This document shows positions 27,512 to 35,605 of a stretch of DNA of 64,000 bases, in pieces (the first letter of the stretch is position 1; each line of letters opens with the position of its first letter). The notes under the pieces are model-generated. The model was not told the DNA's origin. It did no database searches and worked only from the letters and a program-made list of their open reading frames with translations. The DNA is from PFJX01 sp964393825 (lineage in GTDB: Bacteria; Pseudomonadota; Gammaproteobacteria; Burkholderiales; Thiobacillaceae): assembly GCA_964393825.1 (NCBI GenBank), contig CAYMUY010000002.1:1-64000 (forward strand), written 5' to 3'. The translations under genes were made by a program, and so were the position numbers.

Positions 27512-28067
27512 ATGCTGATCTACATCCACGGTTTCAATAGCTCCTCCCAATCCGGCAAGGCCCGCGACCTCGTCGCCTGGATGGCCGCGCGCGGCCTCGG
27601 CGAGGCCTGCGCCTGCCCCGACCTGCCGGATCGCCCCGCCGACGCCATGCGCCTGCTGGAAGACCTGATCGCGCAAAGCGACGGCCCGGCCAAGCTGGTC
27701 GGCAGTTCCCTCGGCGGCTTCTATGCCACCCACCTTGCCGAAAAACATGATCTCAAGGCGGTTCTGGTGAACCCCTGCGTCGATTGCCACGAAAAACTGG
27801 CGGCCTATGTCGGCGATACCCAGAAGAACTGGGCACAGCGGCGCCGAATACGTCTTCTCGGCCGATCACCTGAATGAACTCCGGTCGCTGGCCACCCCGC
27901 CCCGGGACATGGCGCGCTATCTTCTGCTGCTGGAAACCGGCGATGAAGTGCTCGATTACCGGGAGGCGGTGGCGGCCTTTTCGGGCGCGCGCCAGATGGT
28001 TCTGGAAGGCGGCGATCACGGCTTCACCCGCTTCATCGAATTTCTCCCCGACATCCTGGCGTTCTGA
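27512..28067 (+). pseudogene. yqiA: YqiA-type esterase interrupted by a frameshift
   Basis: The first 110 residues (MLIYIHGFNSSSQSGKA, nucleophile motif VGSSLGGFYAT) and the last 78 (GAEYVFSADHLNEL, LLLETGDEVLDYREAV, EGGDHGFTRF, FLPDILAF) together make one complete YqiA/YcfP alpha/beta-hydrolase with the Ser-Asp-His triad. They lie in different frames. The break is at 27831-27833: removing one G from the GGG restores AAC-TGG-CAC-AGC-GGC (N-W-H-S-G) and joins the halves. A single-base sequencing or assembly error in a G run is as likely as real inactivation, because both halves look well conserved. Confidence 0.8.
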
Positions 28068-28071
28068 GTCC

Positions 28072-29913
28072 ATGTACCTGCTTTACGAAGAAGACGGCGA
28101 TATCAAGGCCGGCACCCTCCTGGCCGACAACGACAGTTCGTTGCAGATCGAATCCCAGCACGGCAAACGCGGCAAGCTGAAGGCCAACCATGTGTTGCTG
28201 CGCTTCCCGGCGCCGTCGCCGGCGGAAGCCATGGACCAGGCGCGCGCGCTCAAGGACGAACTGGACCTGGATTTCCTCTGGGAGGTCGCGGGGAGCGAGG
28301 AATTCGGCTTCGAGACTCTGGCCGCCGACTATTACGGTCACGCGCCTAACGCGCCGGAATCCGCCGCCATCGTCCTCGCCCTGCATCACGCCCCGATCTA
28401 TTTCCAGAAAAAGGGCCGTGGCCGCTACAAGGCCGCCGCCGCCGACATCCTCGCCGCGGCCAAGGCCGGCCTGGAACGACGGGCGCGCGAAGCTGCGCTG
28501 CGCGCCGAGTGGGTGGCCGAACTGGTCGCGGGCAGACTGCCGGCCAGTTTCCAGGGCCATGTCTTTGAACTGGCCCACAAGCCGGACAAGAACAGCCTGG
28601 AATACAAGGCGTTGAATGATGCCTGCGCGGAAACCAGCCTGTCCCCGGTGCGCCTGCTCGACCGCTGCGGCGCGATTCCCTCCAGCCATGAATTCCACCG
28701 TCAGGCCTTCCGCCTCGCCCACTTCCCCAAGGGGTTCGGCTTCCCCGATCTGGCCGCGCCACTGCCGCCGCCGACCCTGCCGGCGGGTGACACGCCGGCA
28801 TTCAGTATCGACGACGCCGCCACCACCGAGATCGACGACGCCTTCTCGGTGATCTTTCGCCCGGATGGCGGCGCCCGCGTCGGCATCCATATCGCCGCGC
28901 CGGCGCTGGGCATCCTCCCCGGTTCCGACCTCGACCGGCTGGCCGCGAGCCGGTTGTCCACGGTCTATACCCCGGCGGAGAAATTCACCATGCTGCCGGA
29001 GGACCTGATCGCGCAATACACCCTGGCCGAACATCGTGACTGCCCGGCGCTCTCCCTGTACCTGGAGGTCGGCCCCGATTACGGCATCGAAAGCCTCTCC
29101 ACCGTCGCCGACCGCGTCAGCATTGCCGCCAACCTGCGCCACGACACCCTGGAACCGCTGTTCAACGAGCACAGCATCGGCCAGCCGACGCCGGACTACC
29201 CTTTCCGCCGCGAACTGGAATGGCTGTTCGGTTTCGCCAAGGCACTGGAAACCGGACGTGGCAAAGCGGAACAGGCACAGCGCGAAGACTATGTGTTCCG
29301 GGTTCACGATGAGCACGTCGTCATTTCCTCGCGGGCACGCGGCAATCCCATCGACAAGCTGGTCTCGGAACTGATGATCCTGGCCAACAACCGCTGGGGT
29401 GAGTTGCTGGCGGAACACGACGTGGCCGGTGTCTACCGCGCGCAAACCGGCGGCAAGGTCCGCATGACCCTGCGCCCGGCGCCACACGAGGGCCTCGGCG
29501 TCTCCTGCTATGCCTGGAGCACCTCGCCCCTGCGCCGCTATGTCGACCTGGTCAATCAGCGCCAGATCCTCGCCGCGGCCATCGGCGAAATCCCGCCGCA
29601 CACCGCCTCCGACCCGTTGTTGTTCGCCGCCGTGCGCGATTTCGAACTCGCCTACGACGCCTACAACGATTACCAGCGCCGCATGGAACGCTATTGGTGC
29701 CTGCGCTGGATCCAGCAGGAAGGGCTGACGGAAATCGACGCCACCGCCTGGCGGGAGAACCTGATTCGCCTCGACGGCATGCCCTTCGTCGCCCGCATCA
29801 CAGGCGCCCCCACCCTGAACCCTGGCGACCGTGTCCGCGTCGCGCTGTCCGACATCGACCTGCTCGACATCGATCTCACCTGTCGATATCTCGAGCCACG
29901 CGACACCGCCTGA
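28072..29913 (+). CDS. RNase II-family (RNB domain) exoribonuclease
   Basis: A 613-residue protein. The RNB catalytic domain spans roughly residues 235-540, with the metal-binding aspartates in SIDDAATTEIDDAFSV, then IHIAAPALGILPGSDLDRLA and CYAWSTSPLRRYVDLVNQRQ. The N-terminal part (MYLLYEEDGDIKAGTLL) looks like a small beta-barrel domain that could bind RNA. The C-terminal S1-like part is short (FVARITGAPTLNPGDRVRVALSDIDLLD region). It likely degrades RNA 3' to 5'. It is shorter than RNase R and lacks the long C-terminal S1 and basic tail. The ATG at 28072 follows the yqiA stop by 4 bases. Confidence 0.85.
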   Translation: MYLLYEEDGDIKAGTLLADNDSSLQIESQHGKRGKLKANHVLLRFPAPSPAEAMDQARALKDELDLDFLWEVAGSEEFGFETLAADYYGHAPNAPESAAIVLALHHAPIYFQKKGRGRYKAAAADILAAAKAGLERRAREAALRAEWVAELVAGRLPASFQGHVFELAHKPDKNSLEYKALNDACAETSLSPVRLLDRCGAIPSSHEFHRQAFRLAHFPKGFGFPDLAAPLPPPTLPAGDTPAFSIDDAATTEIDDAFSVIFRPDGGARVGIHIAAPALGILPGSDLDRLAASRLSTVYTPAEKFTMLPEDLIAQYTLAEHRDCPALSLYLEVGPDYGIESLSTVADRVSIAANLRHDTLEPLFNEHSIGQPTPDYPFRRELEWLFGFAKALETGRGKAEQAQREDYVFRVHDEHVVISSRARGNPIDKLVSELMILANNRWGELLAEHDVAGVYRAQTGGKVRMTLRPAPHEGLGVSCYAWSTSPLRRYVDLVNQRQILAAAIGEIPPHTASDPLLFAAVRDFELAYDAYNDYQRRMERYWCLRWIQQEGLTEIDATAWRENLIRLDGMPFVARITGAPTLNPGDRVRVALSDIDLLDIDLTCRYLEPRDTA

Positions 29914-29932
29914 ATCGCTGACGCTTCAGCTC

Positions 29933-30880
29933 ATGACCAGAAACCCTGCCGCGCCCCCCCTTGCGGCCGGCCTTGCCCGGGCCACGGGGGCATGGGGCGC
30001 CACGCGGTCATTTCTGGCAACCGCCGTATCCACCTTTCCCCATGCGGTGCTGGTCTCGGCCATCCTGCATGTGCTGATCATCTTTGGCGTGACGCACCCG
30101 AGCATCAACCCCAAGCTGTTCGAGAATCTCAATCCGCCCCTGGACGTGATGCTGGTCAACGCCAAGAGCAAGGTCAAACCGCTGAAGGCCGACGTGCTGG
30201 CGCAGCATGACCTAGTCGGCGGCGGCTCGGTCGAAGAGAACCGCATCACAAAAAGCCCCCTGCCCGTCTCCGAGCGTGACCAGGCCATGAGCGCCGAGGC
30301 GGAATTCAACGCGCGAGTGCAGGCCCTGGAGGCGAAGACCCAGGCGCTGATGCGGCAGATCAAATCCGACTACAAGATTCCGCAACCGCCGCCAGCACCC
30401 ACCGTGGAAGAAACACGTCCCCCATCACCGACACCGGCGCCTGTCAGCCTGACGGCGAAGAGCCTGGAGATGGCCACGCTGCGGGCCAGCATCGACAGCC
30501 AACTCGATTCGTACCAGAAACGGCCGCGCCGGGATGAATACGGCGTGACCGCCAAGGGCTACACCTTTGCCCAGTATGTCGACGACTGGCGCACCAAGGT
30601 GGAACGGGTCGGCAACATGAATTACCCGGAAGCGGCGCGCCGCAACGCCATCTACGGCTCCCTGATCCTGTATGTCTACATCAACGCCGACGGCACCCTC
30701 GAGTCCGTGGAAATCGTGCGCTCCTCCGGCAAGAAGATCCTCGATGCGGCCGCGATCAAGATCGTGGAAATGGCGGCACCCTACGCACCTTTCACCGAGG
30801 CGATGCGCAAGCAGACCGATATCCTCGGCATTAGCCGGACCTGGACCTTCACCCGATCCGATCAACTGACCAGTCAATAA
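29933..30880 (+). CDS. TonB C-terminal-domain energy transducer
   Basis: A 315-residue protein with one transmembrane helix near residues 37-56 (AVLVSAILHVLIIFGVTH). A coiled and proline-rich periplasmic linker follows (QPPPAPTVEETRPPSPTPAP), then a TonB C-terminal domain (NYPEAARRNAIYGSLILYVY, LESVEIVRSSGKKILDAAA). TonB proteins transmit proton-motive force to outer-membrane receptors. No exbB/exbD or receptor lies nearby, so partners are elsewhere. The ATG at 29933 is 20 bases after the RNB gene. The CTD is positioned normally at the C-terminus. Confidence 0.82.
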   Translation: MTRNPAAPPLAAGLARATGAWGATRSFLATAVSTFPHAVLVSAILHVLIIFGVTHPSINPKLFENLNPPLDVMLVNAKSKVKPLKADVLAQHDLVGGGSVEENRITKSPLPVSERDQAMSAEAEFNARVQALEAKTQALMRQIKSDYKIPQPPPAPTVEETRPPSPTPAPVSLTAKSLEMATLRASIDSQLDSYQKRPRRDEYGVTAKGYTFAQYVDDWRTKVERVGNMNYPEAARRNAIYGSLILYVYINADGTLESVEIVRSSGKKILDAAAIKIVEMAAPYAPFTEAMRKQTDILGISRTWTFTRSDQLTSQ

Positions 30881-30930
30881 GGATGCAACGCCGGCTTCCG
30901 GACTTGCGCGATAAACTGACGTTTTCTATC

Positions 30931-30947
30931 GATAAACTTCATTTATC
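30931..30947. promoter_or_regulatory. LysR-type (possibly CbbR) operator upstream of fbp
   Basis: GATAAA-CTTCA-TTTATC is a perfect inverted repeat containing the T-N11-A core (30933-30945) typical of LysR-type regulators. It lies in a short AT-rich stretch 43-59 bases before fbp. CbbR controls Calvin-cycle genes including fbp in many autotrophic betaproteobacteria. No cbbR gene is in the window. Confidence 0.45.
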
Positions 30948-30989
30948 AAATAAAATCATCACCTTCTAATATTCCCGAGAGGAGCGAGC

Positions 30990-31997
30990 ATGCATACCGG
31001 CACCACCCTGACCCAGTTCATCATCGAAGAACAACGTCACATTGCTGGCGCCACCGGCGATTTCACCGCACTGCTGAATGACATCGTCACCGCCATCAAG
31101 ACCATATCCAATGCAGTGAACAAGGGCGCCCTGATCGGTGTCATGGGTGCACTGGACACCGAGAACGTACAGGGCGAAACCCAGAAGAAGCTGGATGTCA
31201 TCACCAACGAGATGATGATCCGCAACAATGAATGGGCGGGCCACCTGGCCGGCATGGCTTCCGAAGAGATGGACGAGGTCTACCCCATTCCCACGCAATA
31301 CCCGCTCGGCAAGTACCTGATCGTGTTCGATCCGCTCGATGGTTCCAGCAACGTCGACATCAACATCTCCGTCGGCACCATCTTCTCCATCCTGCGTGCG
31401 CCGGTGCCCAACCGCGCCGCCACCGAAGCGGATTTCCTGCAGCCTGGCGTCAAGCAGGTCTGCGCCGGCTATGCGCTCTACGGCTCCTCCACCATGCTGG
31501 TGCTGACCACCGGCCACGGCGTCAACGGCTTTACCCTGGATCGGGACATCGGCGAATTCGTGCTGACCCACCCGGGCATGACGATTCCCGCCGACACCAG
31601 GGAGTTCGCCATCAACGCTTCCAACCAGCGTTTCTGGGAGCCGCCTGTGCAACGCTATGTGTCCGAGTGCCTGGAAGGCAAGACCGGCCCGCGTGGCAAG
31701 GACTTCAACATGCGCTGGGTGGCCTCCATGGTCGCCGAAGTGCACCGCATCCTGACCCGCGGGGGCGTCTTCATGTACCCCCGCGACACCAAGGATGCGA
31801 GCAAGCCCGGAAAACTGCGCCTGCTCTACGAAGCCAACCCGATGAGCTTCATCGTCGAACAGGCGGGTGGAGCGTCTTCCACCGGTCGCGAGCGCATCCT
31901 CGACCTGCAGCCGGAAAACCTGCACCAGCGCGTGCCGGTGATTCTAGGTTCGAAAAACGAAGTGGAGGTGGTGGTGGAATACCACCGCGCCGGGTAA
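30990..31997 (+). CDS. fbp: Class I fructose-1,6-bisphosphatase
   Basis: Hydrolyses fructose-1,6-bisphosphate in gluconeogenesis and, in autotrophs, the Calvin cycle. The 335-residue protein has the metal-binding signature FDPLDGSSNVDINISVGT and active-site region GGVFMYPRD-GKLRLLYEANPMSFIVEQAGG. The start at 30990 follows GAGAGGAG about 6 bases upstream. Length and motifs are normal. A LysR-type palindrome upstream and a strong terminator immediately after the stop indicate a monocistronic, separately regulated gene. Confidence 0.96.
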   Translation: MHTGTTLTQFIIEEQRHIAGATGDFTALLNDIVTAIKTISNAVNKGALIGVMGALDTENVQGETQKKLDVITNEMMIRNNEWAGHLAGMASEEMDEVYPIPTQYPLGKYLIVFDPLDGSSNVDINISVGTIFSILRAPVPNRAATEADFLQPGVKQVCAGYALYGSSTMLVLTTGHGVNGFTLDRDIGEFVLTHPGMTIPADTREFAINASNQRFWEPPVQRYVSECLEGKTGPRGKDFNMRWVASMVAEVHRILTRGGVFMYPRDTKDASKPGKLRLLYEANPMSFIVEQAGGASSTGRERILDLQPENLHQRVPVILGSKNEVEVVVEYHRAG

Positions 31998-31998
31998 G

Positions 31999-32030
31999 AA
32001 AAAAGGGCTCCGCGACGGAGCCCTTTTTTT
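31999..32030. terminator. Intrinsic terminator of fbp (bidirectional)
   Basis: AAAAAAGGGCTCCG-CGA-CGGAGCCC followed by seven T. It starts one base after the fbp stop. The A-tract on the left allows it to serve the convergent minus-strand gene as well. Confidence 0.92.
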
Positions 32031-32045
32031 CTACCGCGACACGGG

Positions 32046-32645
32046 CTAGTGGTAGAGAAGATCGATGAAAGCCGAGACATGAGCCGTATCCCAATTCACG
32101 TCAGGATTGGAATCGATGAACGGCGTATGCGTCGCTGCGGCAATATAGAGCCGCTGTGCCTGCGACTCGGTCAGCGGGTAGATGGTCGGATCGGTGATGG
32201 TTTTGGCGTTCAACAGCAGGACCACGGCTTTTTTCGCGGATTCAAGTCCTGATGGCGCAGGCAAGGAGAGAATCTGGTGAATCGTGGCCACGGGGTAGCT
32301 ATTGGTAGTTGACAGGTTGGTCCCATCGAAAAAGAAGTAATCCGGCACTCCGAAAGCACTCAGCGTAGCGGTATTGGAACTGTCATAAGGGATGGCCAGC
32401 CATTCGCTCTGGCCCTGGCCGAGCGTGTTGCAACTCACCACATCGTGACTGGACGTATTACCCGAAAGCTGACCGGAAATGGTGCAGGTGTAAGGGGCGG
32501 GGCCCGGATTGCTGGGTATCGCCAGAACGGGTTTGCTGGCCAGGCTGGCAAGTACGATCGGCGCCGCCAGACCGCCCTTGGCCAGCCGTCTACGAAATTC
32601 GTTCGGCTTGTCCGACTTCGGTATATTGGTTTGATCCGACATCAT
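32046..32645 (-). CDS. Tat-like exported protein associated with HPr-rel-A cassette
   Basis: A 199-residue protein of unknown function. Residues 18-42 form an export signal: FRRRLAKGG (a twin-arginine-like RRxLxK), then a hydrophobic stretch ending KPVLA. The mature part has a cysteine pair (Cys54, Cys72), many Ser/Thr/Asn and a C-terminal helical region (SQAQRLYIAAATHTP, VSAFIDLLYH). The ATG at 32645 is supported by a GAGGTG about 10 bases upstream. It is the last gene after nucleotidyltransferase, HprK-like kinase and PqqD-like genes on the same strand, but has its own leader with a sigma-54-like promoter. It is a candidate target of those enzymes; this is inference from context only. Confidence 0.6.
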   Translation of the reverse strand: MMSDQTNIPKSDKPNEFRRRLAKGGLAAPIVLASLASKPVLAIPSNPGPAPYTCTISGQLSGNTSSHDVVSCNTLGQGQSEWLAIPYDSSNTATLSAFGVPDYFFFDGTNLSTTNSYPVATIHQILSLPAPSGLESAKKAVVLLLNAKTITDPTIYPLTESQAQRLYIAAATHTPFIDSNPDVNWDTAHVSAFIDLLYH

Positions 32646-32665
32646 ACGTGCACCTCAAATATTGT

Positions 32666-32695
32666 CGCGGTATGACAAGCAAATATCGTACCGCG
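32666..32695. repeat. Inverted repeat in the leader of the exported-protein gene
   Basis: CGCGGTA (32666-32672) and TACCGCG (32689-32695) form a 7-bp perfect inverted repeat with a 16-base spacer, overlapping the sigma-54-like element. It is suitable as an operator for a dimeric regulator or as a short RNA hairpin. Confidence 0.4.
32678..32693 (-). promoter_or_regulatory. Possible sigma-54 promoter for the exported protein gene
   Basis: On the minus strand CGGTACG-ATAT-TTGCT has GG and GC 10 bases apart and a perfect TTGCT -12 part; the -24 part departs at two positions (C for T, T for C). It lies about 33 bases before the start codon and gives a very short leader. Weaker than the PEP-CTERM sites. 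Confidence 0.4.
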
Positions 32696-32819
32696 TTCCA
32701 ATGCGTTGAATACGAAAGATAAAATAACTGGCCTGCGTCAGAATGTAAAGAATTCCGACAATCCAAGAACGCCCCGCGTCGGTCGGTCTCGGGAGCAGGA
32801 CGGGTTCTCGCCAACGCCG

Positions 32820-33896
32820 TCACGTCACCTGATCGTCAGGTTTTTTCAATGCCTTGCGCAGCAGGTGCGGGATCAGCAGGTGAAGCGGCATACGTAGCCA
32901 ATGGCTGCGAACATACAGCATGAACGAGGCTGTGCCAGTGAACATATTGCGACAATCATGATGGGCGCTCGCGATGGCTGGCAGGAACAGGGCGTCCATC
33001 ATCCTGGCCGCGACGGCGCCGGGTTGTTCAGGACAGTTGGCCAACGCACTATCGGGGATCGGTGTCTGCAGCAGTTTGCGCGCATAGCGCAGCGCGTAAT
33101 AGAGCGGCCGCCCCAGATTCAGACTGCTGGCGCGCGACATCAATTGTGACCAGAACGCGGCATCCGTGCCGTAGGCACGCAACAGGGCATCCAGATCAAC
33201 CAGGTCGCGCAGGCCGTGCCACCATTCGCCTTCGTGGAACAAATGCGTCGCGGAATGCAAGACCAGATCAACGGGCTGCGGCAGGGAAAGCCGCGGGAAT
33301 GCAGCCAAAGGCCGCGATGCGGCCAGGATCAGTTCAGGCCGGGTCTGCCGGCGCGCCGTCTCGGGCAGGATATTGTGATGCACGTCCAGCCAGGTCTGCC
33401 GCCGAATATGACGCATGGGAGGCAATTCGTGCATCCACTCGCGGTAGTAGCGGAGATCGTAGGCATCGTGCGCGCTGGAAAACCAGCCCGCGAGCTTGAG
33501 CGCGCTTTCTGTCGCCGCCAGTTGCTGCCGTGGCACCAGCAAGTCGATGTCGCTGAAGATGCGGCCGGCCGCCGGAGGCAGATTGGCCGCGGCATATGCC
33601 GCGCCCTTGAGCAGAACGACGGGGCCATGCGTCTCCTTCAGTGCGCGTGACAACTGCAGCAGTTCCCAGTGCACCGAGCGTCTTTGCTGTTCCGCCAGGT
33701 CGCGGGCGGACAGGAGGTGGCGCCGGACCGCTTCCGGCAGACGCGCATTGAAATCGAACGCGAGCGCGCCCAGGCGTCCCAGCAGGCCGGCGGAGCGGGC
33801 CTGGCGCAAGACACGATCCCAGGTCGCCTCATCGAACGCGAGCATGGCATCCGGATCACGCAGCGCGTGCAGGAAAGCGGCGCAAGTGTGGTTCAT
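32820..33896 (-). CDS. Nucleotidyltransferase family protein (NTP_transf_5-like)
   Basis: A 358-residue protein. The core VVLLKGAAYAAANLP...GRIFSDIDLLVP (about residues 93-122) contains the SDIDLLV metal-binding aspartates of the uncharacterised nucleotidyltransferase family. A second motif, WLDVHHNILP, is also typical. The C-terminal 100 residues are hydrophobic-helical. Relatives occur in peptide-modification clusters next to HprK-like kinases. Start ATG and kinase stop overlap (ATGA), so the pair is translationally coupled. An upstream ATG at 33959 would lie inside the kinase gene. The nucleotide and acceptor are unknown. Confidence 0.75.
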   Translation of the reverse strand: MNHTCAAFLHALRDPDAMLAFDEATWDRVLRQARSAGLLGRLGALAFDFNARLPEAVRRHLLSARDLAEQQRRSVHWELLQLSRALKETHGPVVLLKGAAYAAANLPPAAGRIFSDIDLLVPRQQLAATESALKLAGWFSSAHDAYDLRYYREWMHELPPMRHIRRQTWLDVHHNILPETARRQTRPELILAASRPLAAFPRLSLPQPVDLVLHSATHLFHEGEWWHGLRDLVDLDALLRAYGTDAAFWSQLMSRASSLNLGRPLYYALRYARKLLQTPIPDSALANCPEQPGAVAARMMDALFLPAIASAHHDCRNMFTGTASFMLYVRSHWLRMPLHLLIPHLLRKALKKPDDQVT

Positions 33897-34798
33897 GAGA
33901 CCAGTTCCTCGAACACCTTCAAGGCATCTTCCAATCGGGTGTACTCGAAATCCCAGCATGCGCAGGCATCAATCAACCCGGCGTTGAGTTGAAACCCCTT
34001 GCGTCCCAGACGGCTGTAGTTGAACCCATGTGTGGCGGCGTGGATGAAGGCATCGGCCTTGGAATGATGGCTCAACCGGGTGGGGGTGTCGGCGCGCCAG
34101 CGTGGAAACACGATATGCGCGGCACGGGCCTTTTCACCCATGCGGACCACGCTATCGCGTGGGGGCCGCAAGTGGGCCACCGTGCCCTTGTGGGTGTCCA
34201 GGGCGATATCGCCGATCACCGCGCTCGGAAAAGCGGCACGGATGATGTCTATGGATTGGTTCTTCAGACTGACCGGCCTAGCCAGCGGCACGATCTGGCC
34301 ATCCATGAAATCAACCAGCGTGATTTCATCGGAGAGCAAACGCCAACCCGACAGGGCGAGCGCCGCGGTCAGCGTACTCTTGCCGGCGCCGGGATCCCCG
34401 GGCAGGATGACCGCCTTGCCGTTGCGCTCCAGCACGGCGGCGTGAATCATCAGATACTGCTGGCTGTCGGCGGCGATGCACCAGTTCATCCCCCACTCCA
34501 ACAACGCGAACGCATGTTGCGCCGGCAAGGGCTTGAAGGGAGCATAGCCATCTTGCCAGAACCCAACCTGTGGCCGGTACCAGCGGCGCACCCCGGTCAC
34601 GGCGTCGACCCTGATATGGAAATCGCGAAAACCGCCCTCCCGCAGTGAAAAGTCCGGATACAGCGTGGCCAGTCCGCGCGCGACATCCTCGCGCCGACTG
34701 CGAATCAGGAAGCGGAACGGCCCGGTGCGCAGATCCAGGCCCACCGCCAGGTGCCGGCGCAACTCCGCCGGGGACAGTTCGCCAAGAGTCAACGCCAT
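33893..34798 (-). CDS. HprK-related kinase A
   Basis: A 301-residue protein with a C-terminal HPr-kinase-like domain: P-loop ILPGDPGAGKST (GDPGAGKST at 134-142) and LLSDEITLVD, as in Ser kinases of the HprK family. The N-terminal 110 residues (LRTGPFRFLIRS, RRWYRPQVGFWQDGYAPF, WGMNWCIA) match the subgroup known as HprK-related kinase A. In lasso-peptide pathways homologous kinases phosphorylate a peptide serine. The substrate here is unknown. It overlaps the PqqD-like gene by 10 bases and the nucleotidyltransferase gene by 4, a tight cassette. Confidence 0.82.
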   Translation of the reverse strand: MALTLGELSPAELRRHLAVGLDLRTGPFRFLIRSRREDVARGLATLYPDFSLREGGFRDFHIRVDAVTGVRRWYRPQVGFWQDGYAPFKPLPAQHAFALLEWGMNWCIAADSQQYLMIHAAVLERNGKAVILPGDPGAGKSTLTAALALSGWRLLSDEITLVDFMDGQIVPLARPVSLKNQSIDIIRAAFPSAVIGDIALDTHKGTVAHLRPPRDSVVRMGEKARAAHIVFPRWRADTPTRLSHHSKADAFIHAATHGFNYSRLGRKGFQLNAGLIDACACWDFEYTRLEDALKVFEELVS

Positions 34799-35052
34799 GT
34801 CACGAAATCGATTTTTGCCAACGCGGAAAGAATGATGTCCACGTCCTCCTCATGCAGTTCGCACGCCTCGGACAGGGCATGCTGTTCCAACTCGCCGGCC
34901 TCGATCAGGCGCAGCAGGACGGTGCCGGCCTCATCCGAGAGGCGATGGGTATCGTTGGACAGGGCATGATGGAAGACGTACTCGCCATCCCAGTAACGCC
35001 AGACCGGTTCGGCATGGTCGGCAATGCGCCAGTAGCGGAGCGGCACCTGCAT
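34789..35052 (-). CDS. PqqD-family peptide-binding protein of the HPr-rel-A system
   Basis: An 87-residue protein with the PqqD/RRE winged-helix fold: VPLRYWRIADHAEPVWRYWDGEYVFHHALSN, then THRLSDEAGTVLLRLIEAG and a helical end (EEDVDIILSALAKIDFV). Such proteins bind leader regions of ribosomally made peptides and present them to enzymes. The ATG at 35052 is chosen because it begins 8 bases after the hslV stop; an ATG at 35106 lies inside hslV. It overlaps the kinase gene. It takes the place where hslU is normally found. Confidence 0.78.
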   Translation of the reverse strand: MQVPLRYWRIADHAEPVWRYWDGEYVFHHALSNDTHRLSDEAGTVLLRLIEAGELEQHALSEACELHEEDVDIILSALAKIDFVTWR

Positions 35053-35060
35053 ACCCGGGA

Positions 35061-35597
35061 TTACCCCAGGGTCTCGATGAGCAGGTTGCGATTGGTGTAG
35101 ATGCACAGATCGGCGGCGATCCCCAGCGATTCCCGCACGATCGCCTCGGGCGCCAGATCGGTATGCTCCAGCAGCGCGCGAGCCGCAGACTGGGCATAAG
35201 CGCCACCACTGCCAATGGCGGCGATACCGTACTCCGGTTCCAGGACATCACCCGACCCGGTGATGATCAGTGAACTGCCGCGATCGGCCACCACCAGCAT
35301 GGCTTCCAGCCGCCGCAGCATGCGGTCGCTACGCCAGTCCTTGGCCAGTTCCACGGCGCTGCGCACCAGATGGCCCTGGTGTTTTTCCAGCTTGGCCTCG
35401 AAGCGCTCGAACAGGGTGAAGGCATCGGCGGTACCGCCCGCAAAACCGGCCAGGATGCGATCCTGATAAAGTTTTCTCACCTTGCGGGCGCTGGACTTGA
35501 TGACGATATTGCCGAGGGTGACCTGGCCGTCGCCGCCGATGACCACGTCGCTGCCGCGACGCACGGAAATGATGGTGGTACCGTGAAACTGTTCCAT
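35061..35597 (-). CDS. hslV: HslV (ClpQ) protease subunit
   Basis: A 178-residue threonine protease of the proteasome-like HslVU complex. After removal of the first residues the catalytic Thr is exposed in GTTIISVRRG. Conserved parts are GGDGQVTLGN, AGFAGGTADAFTLFERFE and GSGGAYAQSAARALL. Length is normal. HslV is inactive or weak without its ATPase HslU, whose gene normally follows directly; here a PqqD-like gene follows instead. It starts 8 bases after the stop of the STAS gene, so it is expressed in a longer minus-strand operon. Confidence 0.95.
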   Translation of the reverse strand: MEQFHGTTIISVRRGSDVVIGGDGQVTLGNIVIKSSARKVRKLYQDRILAGFAGGTADAFTLFERFEAKLEKHQGHLVRSAVELAKDWRSDRMLRRLEAMLVVADRGSSLIITGSGDVLEPEYGIAAIGSGGAYAQSAARALLEHTDLAPEAIVRESLGIAADLCIYTNRNLLIETLG

Positions 35598-35605
35598 ATG
35601 CGGGA

